DNA of 64,000 bases from Streptomyces cinnabarinus. GTDB lineage: Bacteria > Actinomycetota > Actinomycetes > Streptomycetales > Streptomycetaceae. The stretch is from positions 806,001 through 870,000 of the forward strand of contig NZ_CP114413.1 in assembly GCF_027270315.1 (NCBI RefSeq). Direction: 5' to 3'. Made by a program: the position numbers and the translations under genes. Every line of letters starts with the position of its first letter. Position 1 is the stretch's first letter. The notes under the pieces were generated by a model, which had not been told where the DNA came from, searched no databases, and saw nothing but the letters and a program-made list of their open reading frames with translations. Shown piece after piece: positions 57,293 through 64,000 of the stretch.

Positions 57293-59350
57293 TCAGTTGC
57301 TGTGGACGCTCACCTCGTGCAGTGAGTACCCCCATTGGGTGCCGCGTTCCAGGCCGAGGACGCGGACGTAGCGGGCGGGTGTGCCGGTGAACCGGGCGGT
57401 GTCCAGGCCGCCGTCACCGGAGGCGGTGGACCAGGCGGTCCGCCAGCTCGTGCCGTCGGTGGAGAGCTCGATGCGATACGACTTGGCGTAGGCGCGCTCC
57501 CAGTCGAGGGTGACCCTGCCGACCCGGTGGGTCGCGCCGAGGTCGACGCGCAGCCACTGGTCGTCGCTCCAGTCGCTGGCCCACCGGGTGCCCCGGTCAC
57601 CGTCGACGGCCCGGCCGGGCGCGTAGCTGGTGAACGGGTTCCACTCCGCCGAACTGGCGGCGGCGGGCACCTTGTTGGCGAGGTTCACCGCGGACTGGTG
57701 CCGTTCGGAGTCGCCCCAGGTGTCCAGGTAGGACTCGGCACCCCGGAACAGATCGTCCACGACCTCCTGGCCACCGACCCGGCGGATGTCCTCGATCCAG
57801 TCCGGGACCAGGCCGTAGTGGGCGGCGCCGTCGGTGTTCAGGTCCCAGGTGCGCTGCCCGGTGGTCTGCCTGTCGATGACGGACCCGCCGTCGACGCTCT
57901 TGAAGGGGTACGTCACCTTGTTCGGGGCGTCCGCTCCGCGCGGTCCCGGCCAGCCGCCGACGCCGTTCATGTCGGTGCCGTAGCCGTAGCCCACGCCGTA
58001 CCTGTCGCGCAGCGCCTCCGTGCGGTCGGCCTCCGCGATGAAGCCCTCGGAGCCGTGCATGTACTGGCCGATGAAGCCGCCGAGGCCGTAGACCCGCTCG
58101 GTCCAGTCCATGTCCATCCAGCTGTGCGAGGAGAGCACGCCGGGGTAGGACTCGGCCTCGAAGATGTCGAGCACCCGGCCGGTGGCCTTGACGCTCATAT
58201 GGTCGATCTCCAGCATCATCTTGCGTTTCATCATGCCCCGCACCGCGTACTCACCGAGGTCGGTCAGCCCGCGCACGTTGCATTGCGCGCCGGCGGCGTA
58301 CGAGGGCACGTCCACGCCCGCCGGGAGCTTGGCCTCGGCATCGGCGGCCGCGGCGTTGCCGATGGGGTTGTCGTGCTGCGGGCCGGTGCACTCCTCGGTC
58401 TTCCAGAAGGTGCCGGTCGACAGGAACTGGCCGACGTTGATGGCGGTGCCGAGCGCGCCGGAGTCGAAGCGGACGCCGCAGAGCGCGTTGTCGAACTTGT
58501 GGCACAGGAACATGCTGCGCACGCCCAAGTCGTAAAGCTCGTCCAGGCCCTTGTCGATGTCCGCCTTGCTGCACTGCGCGATGTCGAGAATCATCTTGCA
58601 GCCGAACGGCTCGGAGGTCTCCACGCCGAGGATGACCGCCAGCTTGCCCTGCTCGATGACCTGGCGGGCCTGAGCGCTGTCGGTGACGATCCGGAACCAG
58701 CCCTTTCCGGTGCCGCCATACATCTTGTCGACGTAGGCCTGGAGGTCGTAACTCAGCTTCGCCTGAAGGCGGATCGAGGTCATCTCGTCGCAGGAGCGGT
58801 CCTTGAAGAAGTACACCGAGCAGATCACGCCGTTGGTGACCAGGTCGTTGACCATGACCCGCTGGCCGCCGCGCCAGGCCCGCTCCACCCAGGCGTAGTA
58901 GTTCTGCTGGTGGGTCAGCGAGTCATGGGCGGGCCAGTCCTTGAAAGTGGGGTAGCCGACCGGGTCGTGCTTGCCGTCGCCGCCGTTGGTGATGAAGTCG
59001 AAGATGGCGAGCGAGCCGTCGGGATAGTGCTCGGGACAGTCCTTCAACGCGTCGGCGATACCGGCCTCGGAGAAGGTCTTGCCGCAGATGAGCCGGCCGC
59101 CGAACGCCTCGTTGGAGAACAGGTGGTTGTGGATGTCGGCGAAGCCCCGCACCTCGCCCTGCGCATTGGTGCCGGTGAACGGCTCGCCGGTGACGTTGAT
59201 CTGTGAGTCGGGCGTGGGCCGTGCGCTCGGCAGCCACCAGTCGGTCCCGGCCGCCGAGCTCGGCGCGGGGCCCAGCAGCAGGGCCAGGACCAGGAGGAGC
59301 AGTGAGGCGACGGTGACGTCCTTGCGTCTGCGGTACGGGATACGAGCCAT
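57293..59350 (-). CDS. Secreted peptidase M19-like/amidohydrolase protein with C-terminal discoidin domain
   Basis: The 685-residue protein has a signal peptide (VASLLLLVLALLLGPAPSSA) and a large amidohydrolase-like domain (about residues 60-535) with metal-ligand candidates: ADIHNHLFSNE (HxH), LEIDHMSVKATGR, LSSHSWMDMDW and YGTDMNGVGG. An F5/8-type (discoidin) domain (about 550-685: RAVDGDRGTRWASDWSDDQW, YRIELSTDGTSWRTAWSTAS, ARYVRVLGLERGTQWGYSL) follows. The layout resembles secreted Streptomyces proteins annotated as membrane dipeptidases or discoidin proteins. ATG 59350 follows GGAGGGG. Confidence 0.75.
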   Translation of the reverse strand: MARIPYRRRKDVTVASLLLLVLALLLGPAPSSAAGTDWWLPSARPTPDSQINVTGEPFTGTNAQGEVRGFADIHNHLFSNEAFGGRLICGKTFSEAGIADALKDCPEHYPDGSLAIFDFITNGGDGKHDPVGYPTFKDWPAHDSLTHQQNYYAWVERAWRGGQRVMVNDLVTNGVICSVYFFKDRSCDEMTSIRLQAKLSYDLQAYVDKMYGGTGKGWFRIVTDSAQARQVIEQGKLAVILGVETSEPFGCKMILDIAQCSKADIDKGLDELYDLGVRSMFLCHKFDNALCGVRFDSGALGTAINVGQFLSTGTFWKTEECTGPQHDNPIGNAAAADAEAKLPAGVDVPSYAAGAQCNVRGLTDLGEYAVRGMMKRKMMLEIDHMSVKATGRVLDIFEAESYPGVLSSHSWMDMDWTERVYGLGGFIGQYMHGSEGFIAEADRTEALRDRYGVGYGYGTDMNGVGGWPGPRGADAPNKVTYPFKSVDGGSVIDRQTTGQRTWDLNTDGAAHYGLVPDWIEDIRRVGGQEVVDDLFRGAESYLDTWGDSERHQSAVNLANKVPAAASSAEWNPFTSYAPGRAVDGDRGTRWASDWSDDQWLRVDLGATHRVGRVTLDWERAYAKSYRIELSTDGTSWRTAWSTASGDGGLDTARFTGTPARYVRVLGLERGTQWGYSLHEVSVHSN

Positions 59351-59425
59351 GGATCACCCCTCCTGGAACCGCCTGACGGAATTGTCATGGCCAGCCCAAT
59401 GTGTGGGTCGAGGATGGCGACTGGC

Positions 59426-59757
59426 TCAAACCGAGTCAAGAGTCCGGGACAAGTGACCTGATGCGGGATCGCAGCAACCGTCACGCCGCAACTGGCGGCT
59501 GACGGCCTGCCAGTCCCCCGTGAGCGACGTCTCCTCGAAGGCGCCCACCAGCGCCGACTGCTCGATGTGCAGACCTCCGCGCAGCACCGCCACGGTCCGG
59601 ATCAGACTGTCGAAGTCACTGAACGGATCCCCGTCCACCACCATGAGATCGGCGAGTTTGCTCTCCTCCAGGGTGCCGAGATCCGCGTCCGCTCCGTACA
59701 CCCGGGCGGGCAGGTGCAGGATGGGAGCAACGTAGCGGGCGGGGCCCGGCTCAAGGG
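59426..59757 (-). pseudogene. C-terminal remnant of an amidohydrolase gene
   Basis: Read on the minus strand, the frame gives RYVAPILHLPARVYGADAD, then LGTLEESKLADLMVVDGDPF and FSDFDSLIRTVAVLRGGLHI, stopping at 59426. This is the C-terminal end of an imidazolonepropionase-like amidohydrolase, where the usual text is GSIEPGKLADLVVVDGDP. The metal-binding barrel and any start are missing, and the remnant merges with the 3' end of the VMAP-type gene at about 59751. It is a relic left by deletion or insertion. Confidence 0.65.
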
Positions 59758-62700
59758 GCTTCCAACAGGTCGCCGTCGTCGGGCAGCGGCGAGGTCGGGT
59801 CGTCGTACAAGAGCGTCAGTCCGTCGGCCCAGGAGGCGTCCGGACTGTGTGCGGCCAGCTCCTTGCGCAGGGAGAGCAACCTGTCAGGGAGTTCAGCGGC
59901 GCTCGTCAGGCCCTCCACCGCGTGCTGGACACGTTGGCGGAACTCACTGGTCGGCGCCTTGGGAACGTCATGGTCGCGCCGCCACAGGGCGATCGGGAGG
60001 CCTGCTTCGAGGAGTGCGCGAAGGGCTGCGTCCCTGCTTCCGGACAGCACGGGCAGCGCGTCCGGCGGCAGCGAGCGCAGCAGGTTCTCGCCGGTCACGG
60101 ACGCATCCAGGACCGTGGGGACCGGCGGCCGGTGATGCAGGGTGGACCAGCGCCGCATGCGTTCCTCGTCCCAGCCGGGGGCCAGGTCCCGGTCCGCGCA
60201 CCGGATGACGACAGGGCGGGTGGCACCCAGCGCCAGTCCCCCGGCGCGGTCCAGAGGCCAGGTGTCCACGTCCAACGACAGCAGATTCGCCGGGAGGGCG
60301 ACTTCCAGGACGGCCGGCTGGTCGGGTCCGTCGCACCGACGCATCGCCTCCGCCAGCGGAGCCCGGAGGGAGATGCTCAGTTCGGCCAGGGTCGAGCGTT
60401 CGCCCGACTCCAACCGAGTCCAGTCCTCGCCCCTGCTGATCGACACCGACCAGTCGCAGTGTTCCGGCTCCCAGCCACGTTGGACGATCTCCAGCAGGAC
60501 GGTCCGACCGGGCCCGCGTGCATCCGAGTGCCTGCCGAACTCCTCGGTCAGCATCTGCTGAAAGTCCCCTAGCAGTCCGGCTCGGGCGGACATGCTTTGT
60601 ACCCAGGCCCACAGTTGCAGCGCGGCGTCGGTCCCGGGTTCCGCGGTCGCCGCGCGGACAACGTAGCGGAGCACGGCTTCGAGGCCGCCGAGCCCGGGAA
60701 GGTCGTAGAGCAGGCCGAGCCCGTCCCGCCATGCCCGGGGTGGCAATGTGTACCGGCGAGGCCCGTCCAGTCTCCGGACCAGGCGCTCCAGGCTCGCGGT
60801 GCTCGCGGGCGGCTGGAGCTCAGCCAGCAGGCGCAGGAGTGCGATGCGCCAGTCGGGAGTGAGAGCCCAGGAGCCGGTCCCGACGTCGCTGAGTACGTAG
60901 CGCCAGCCCGCAGGATTCTCCGCGTGGTGGGTGTCATGGGCGCGCACAACACCGTGGTACACGTCCCCTGCGTCACGCCGCAGTTCCGTGACGGGCACCA
61001 TCAAGTCCGCCTTCTCGCCCCCACGGCGGGCGGTCAGCACGCCGATCACCTCGCCCCTGACCGGATCGACGACAGGACCTCCGGCGGCACTCCGGGCCGG
61101 AGCGGCCTCCGGTTCCAGGACCAGCACGCCGCCATCGCCGACTCGACCACGGACAGGGCAGCGTCTGCTCACTCCCACCACTTCAGCTCGGTGGCGGTGG
61201 CGCCCCGAGTAGGCCACCTCTTCCAAGAGGGAGTCGATCGTGCGCTCGGTCAGCCAGACACAGGCGTGGTCAGGAGCGTCCCACAGCCGGATGAGCGCCA
61301 GACCGGAGACGGATTCGCTGCCGTACCTGGCTGAAGACTGTCGCCACTCCACGGTCCCGTGGATCAATCGACCGTCGTGATCAATCTGGACCACGGACCC
61401 TCGTCCGCCCGGCACGACCTCGGCAGACGTGAGCACCCATCCCGGCGCGACGAAGAAGCCGCTGCCCAGCAACGGGGCTCCGGCCGACGCCTGGTGGAGG
61501 CTAACCGTTGCCGCGCGGGCCAGGGCGGCGCTCCTCATCGCCCGGGCAGGAGCGTCTGAACCGCCCGCCCGCATCGGCGGCTCCTCCGCCGCACCGGTCA
61601 GAGCCTCCGCGACAGCCCGATGCTCCGACCCGAAGCTCGCCAGCACCCCCGCCGCCACCCGCGCGAACGGCGCGCTGCCTGCCGGGATCCGCCACTCCCC
61701 ACCCGCCTCGACCGTCGGCACGAGCGCCCGAAAGCTCAAGCTCCCGCCGAACCGCCCCGCGACCTTCCCGGAGACTCGGCCGATGACGTCGAGCACGCTC
61801 ATGGACTCCCGCCGCGTCAGGGTGGCGAGCAGCACCTCGCGCACTCCGGGCAGGAAGTCGTAGAGCAGCAGGTCGGGATCGTCGCCGGGGCGGAGGTCGT
61901 CGTCCGCCGGGGCGATCAGCCCGGACAGGAAAACCTCGGCCAGGTGCGCGGAGTTCGACCGCGGCATCATCGTGCGCTGCACGAGGTGCATCACGGGCGG
62001 TACGAGGGGCGCGGCGGCGAGATACCCGGCCAGTTCGAAGGCGCTGACGGATGCCTCTCCCCGGAAACGCTCGACCAACTCCTCGGCGGTGTCGGCGGAC
62101 TTGGGGCGTCGGCGGGGCGGTCGTCCGCTCGGGCCCCGCCCGACCGGTAGCGCCCACAGTGGCGTCCATCCGGCGGCCGTCCCCGCGATCACCTTCGCCC
62201 AGGGCTCGATCCAGTCGGGGGCCAGCTCAAGTACGGGCACCCAGCTCTGAGTTCGACCGCCATTTCGTCGTGCCTTGAAGGCCGGGGTGGTGGCGCCCGG
62301 TGCGATCGCGCGGGCGGACACGGCTTCCGTGGTGAGGCGGGTGCGATGCCAGAGTCGGTGCGGCAGGACCTGGAGGACGGCGACCGGCTGGGTGCGCGAC
62401 CAGCGCCGGAGCGCCGCGTCGAGTGCGGGGCTGTCCCAGAGGGGGCCCATGCCGTCGGTCAGCAGCAGGATCAGTCTGCGGCCCGTCGGATCGGCGAGCC
62501 GTTCCGGAGCGACGCTTCGGGGCGCTGCTCCGCGCCCCGCGCGCCGGGACCAGGAAAGCCTCATCGAACCGTCCACGGTGTCCAGACACAGGGTGCGCAC
62601 CACCCGGAACGCGCCATGCCCTTCGAACAACCCCTGTACGTCCGAGGCCAGTTGGCGCCAGATCACCATGGAAGGCCCGATGTCGATCACCAGGTCGACC

Positions 62701-63221
62701 TCGAACCGGCGCTCCGGCCCCGCCCGCCAAGCCGGGAGCAGCAGCGCCGTCTCACCCATGGCCCGTGCCGTCGCCTCCTCGTCCAACTGCCGTTCCGCCG
62801 ACCCTCGTACGCGCTTGAGCGGGCGCAGGGCCCGGCCGAGCGCACGCATCTCGGCCAGGGACCGCTCGCGCCCCAACCGCACTGGGGCGGCCGCGAGTCC
62901 AGGTCCCGGGTGGCGCATGCCCGGTGCAGCGTCGTCCCGCCGAGGATGCACAGCGGCGTGCAAAGGAGTGTCGTGCGGACCGGTGCCGGATCCGGGTACA
63001 GGACGGGCCGTGGGCGTCGGGGGCCGACGATCCTCGCCATCGGCCGACGTGGCCTCCGCACCGGAGGATTCGTCAGCCCACTCCCCCCGCCCCGCGAACC
63101 GCGCGACCCACAACGCGTCGGCCAGGTCTTCGGCGGAGACGGCAGAGACGGCGGACACATCGGACGCGTCGGATTCGCCCCCGATGAGTCGTCTCAAGCC
63201 CGCGGCCAGGTCCTCGTCCAC
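59751..63221 (-). CDS. SAV_2336-type vWA / degenerate trypsin-like / VMAP-type protein
   Basis: The 1156-residue protein appears to have these parts: an SAV_2336-type N-terminal region (about 1-60), a Pro-rich linker, a vWA-like domain with a MIDAS-like DIGPSM (D180) and LLLTDGMGPL, a middle region with AELSVSAFEL-type helices, a trypsin-like domain (about 570-755), effector-associated helices, and a VMAP-like C-terminal region (about 915-1150). The trypsin motifs are altered: TSAEVV has E601 where His is expected, SGLALIRL has G640 where Asp is expected, and AAGGPV has A713 where Ser is expected. GTG 63221 lies 3 bases from the MoxR stop, so the two are coupled. Domain names are from motif recognition. 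Confidence 0.78.
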   Translation of the reverse strand: MDEDLAAGLRRLIGGESDASDVSAVSAVSAEDLADALWVARFAGRGEWADESSGAEATSADGEDRRPPTPTARPVPGSGTGPHDTPLHAAVHPRRDDAAPGMRHPGPGLAAAPVRLGRERSLAEMRALGRALRPLKRVRGSAERQLDEEATARAMGETALLLPAWRAGPERRFEVDLVIDIGPSMVIWRQLASDVQGLFEGHGAFRVVRTLCLDTVDGSMRLSWSRRAGRGAAPRSVAPERLADPTGRRLILLLTDGMGPLWDSPALDAALRRWSRTQPVAVLQVLPHRLWHRTRLTTEAVSARAIAPGATTPAFKARRNGGRTQSWVPVLELAPDWIEPWAKVIAGTAAGWTPLWALPVGRGPSGRPPRRRPKSADTAEELVERFRGEASVSAFELAGYLAAAPLVPPVMHLVQRTMMPRSNSAHLAEVFLSGLIAPADDDLRPGDDPDLLLYDFLPGVREVLLATLTRRESMSVLDVIGRVSGKVAGRFGGSLSFRALVPTVEAGGEWRIPAGSAPFARVAAGVLASFGSEHRAVAEALTGAAEEPPMRAGGSDAPARAMRSAALARAATVSLHQASAGAPLLGSGFFVAPGWVLTSAEVVPGGRGSVVQIDHDGRLIHGTVEWRQSSARYGSESVSGLALIRLWDAPDHACVWLTERTIDSLLEEVAYSGRHRHRAEVVGVSRRCPVRGRVGDGGVLVLEPEAAPARSAAGGPVVDPVRGEVIGVLTARRGGEKADLMVPVTELRRDAGDVYHGVVRAHDTHHAENPAGWRYVLSDVGTGSWALTPDWRIALLRLLAELQPPASTASLERLVRRLDGPRRYTLPPRAWRDGLGLLYDLPGLGGLEAVLRYVVRAATAEPGTDAALQLWAWVQSMSARAGLLGDFQQMLTEEFGRHSDARGPGRTVLLEIVQRGWEPEHCDWSVSISRGEDWTRLESGERSTLAELSISLRAPLAEAMRRCDGPDQPAVLEVALPANLLSLDVDTWPLDRAGGLALGATRPVVIRCADRDLAPGWDEERMRRWSTLHHRPPVPTVLDASVTGENLLRSLPPDALPVLSGSRDAALRALLEAGLPIALWRRDHDVPKAPTSEFRQRVQHAVEGLTSAAELPDRLLSLRKELAAHSPDASWADGLTLLYDDPTSPLPDDGDLLEAP

Positions 63222-63224
63222 CGG

Positions 63225-64000
63225 TCAGCCTTCGTTGAGGGGGCGCAGGAGGTGATCGACGACGAGTGCGCGTTCCTCCGGGTCGTTCCAGACCTGTTGT
63301 GCCACGCGGACCGCGTTGAGGAGCTGGTCGCCCGCGAGTTCGGAGCCGTCCCGCTCCTGCCTGCGCAGGAACTCGTCGATCAGGGCGGCCCGCGCCGGGG
63401 ACTCGGGGCCGTCGGGTTCGGGCAGGTGGGCGGCGAGCAGCCGGGCGAGCTTGGCCCGGTCCGGGCGGCGGATCTCCAGGCGGATGCAGCGCCGCAGGAA
63501 GGCGGGCGGGAACTCGCGTTCGCCGTTGCTGGTCATCACCACGAAGGGGAAGTCGTGGCAGCGCACCTGGCCGTGCGTCAGCTCCGCCCATCCGCCCGGG
63601 TCGGCGGTCATGACCGACGCGGTGTTCTGGTGCAGTCGGGCGAGTTCGAGAACGGTGAACTCGCCCTCCTCGAAGACATGGAGGAGGTCGTTGGGGAAGT
63701 CGACGTCGCTCTTGTCGATCTCGTCGATGAGCAGCACCCGGGGACGGCGCCAGGGCAGCAGGGCGGTACCCAAGGGGCCGAGGCGCAAGTAGTGCCCGAC
63801 GTCGAGCGGTTCGGGCGCTTCACCGGCCAACGGAGCTTCCTCGCGCCGTGGTTGCGTGTCCGCGAACCGGCCGCTGAGGCCGACGTCCTGAAGGCGTCCG
63901 ATGGCGTCGTACTCGTACTGCCCCTCCCTGAGCGTGGTCCGGCTGCTCACGGACCAGCGCAGCACGGGACCGAGTCGCAGCTCCCTGGCGATGCTGTAGG
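63225..64000 (-). CDS. MoxR family AAA+ ATPase, C-terminal part (5' end outside window)
   Basis: The frame enters from the right edge and ends with a stop at 63225, leaving about 257 residues. It shows Walker B RVLLIDEIDKSDVDFPNDLL, sensor 1 FVVMTSNGEREFPPAFLRRC, arginine-finger region and a helical lid (ALIDEFLRRQERDGSELAGD). These are MoxR features, with the ELT(H)GQVRCHDFPF insert. Walker A lies outside. MoxR ATPases act as chaperones with vWA proteins, and the coupled next gene encodes a vWA domain, so the pair probably functions together. The stop is three bases before the VMAP-type gene start. Confidence 0.88.
   Translation of the reverse strand, partial: YSIARELRLGPVLRWSVSSRTTLREGQYEYDAIGRLQDVGLSGRFADTQPRREEAPLAGEAPEPLDVGHYLRLGPLGTALLPWRRPRVLLIDEIDKSDVDFPNDLLHVFEEGEFTVLELARLHQNTASVMTADPGGWAELTHGQVRCHDFPFVVMTSNGEREFPPAFLRRCIRLEIRRPDRAKLARLLAAHLPEPDGPESPARAALIDEFLRRQERDGSELAGDQLLNAVRVAQQVWNDPEERALVVDHLLRPLNEG

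Noticed and set aside
57335..59206. 623-codon plus-strand frame opposite the dipeptidase-like gene
   Set aside because: Val/Gly/Ala/Asp-rich mirror frame with no domain; the minus strand has signal, metal and discoidin motifs.
1..64000. CRISPR arrays, tRNA or rRNA genes, transposase genes, riboswitches
   Set aside because: No regularly spaced repeats, tRNA-like cloverleaf, rRNA sequence, transposase motif or known riboswitch core was recognised by eye. A short or diverged example could have been missed without a search tool.

Overview
The window is about 72-73% G+C. Its genes are dense, strongly GC3-biased, often start with GTG (one with TTG), and carry the gene types of a Streptomyces chromosome: a SAV_2336-type protein, an Rv1733c-type membrane protein, a HATPase regulator, ROK, LacI, DeoR, TetR and HxlR regulators, and many secreted sugar enzymes. 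No rRNA, tRNA, CRISPR array or intact insertion sequence was seen. The content looks like an accessory or arm-proximal part of a Streptomyces chromosome, with several decayed genes.

Left part (1-24.4 kb): the tail of a Pro/Gln-rich protein, a MOSC protein, an Rv1733c-type membrane protein, a large beta-helix/AAA+ fusion, a VOC protein, a membrane alpha/beta-hydrolase, a DeoR regulator, an SRPBCC protein, a Cds1-like PLP enzyme, a HATPase protein, a SHOCT/ABC-ATPase/FtsX-permease operon, a DUF1272 protein and a second VOC protein. Next comes a scar where the C-terminal halves of a plant-type ketol-acid reductoisomerase gene and an IlvY-type LysR gene are joined head to head. An SDR and its divergent HTH regulator, a ROK protein, AlkB, an RlmG/RsmC-like methyltransferase and an AgaS/KbaY/AgaR-like sugar-phosphate locus follow.

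Middle part (24.4-42.9 kb): a GH15 enzyme; a copper locus (secreted HxHP protein diverging from copZ-copA, with three CsoR-type palindromes between them); a saccharopine-dehydrogenase-like protein; a glycerophosphodiesterase; a Gfo/Idh - PmoA-like - cupin operon whose cupin gene is frameshifted; a GNAT protein; a small membrane protein - sigma factor - pentapeptide-like trio; a DegT-like aminotransferase; a CelD/FemAB-like acyltransferase; and a secreted BNR-repeat beta-propeller.

Right part (42.9-64 kb): a complete carbohydrate-use locus (GH36 alpha-galactosidase diverging from lacI, lipoprotein binding protein, two permeases, and a secreted two-glutamate glycosidase with carbohydrate-binding modules) with two copies of a TGTGACCGGTCACA-type operator. 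After it come HxlR/azoreductase, a cyclase/ThDP-enzyme pair, an emfourin-like lipoprotein, a TetR regulator, a secreted dipeptidase-like protein and an amidohydrolase remnant. The window ends in a MoxR ATPase gene coupled to a 1156-residue SAV_2336/vWA/trypsin-like/VMAP-type protein. This pair resembles the vWA-MoxR-VMAP conflict systems. Its trypsin-like domain appears to have lost all three catalytic residues, and it is the best candidate for an unusual system in the window.
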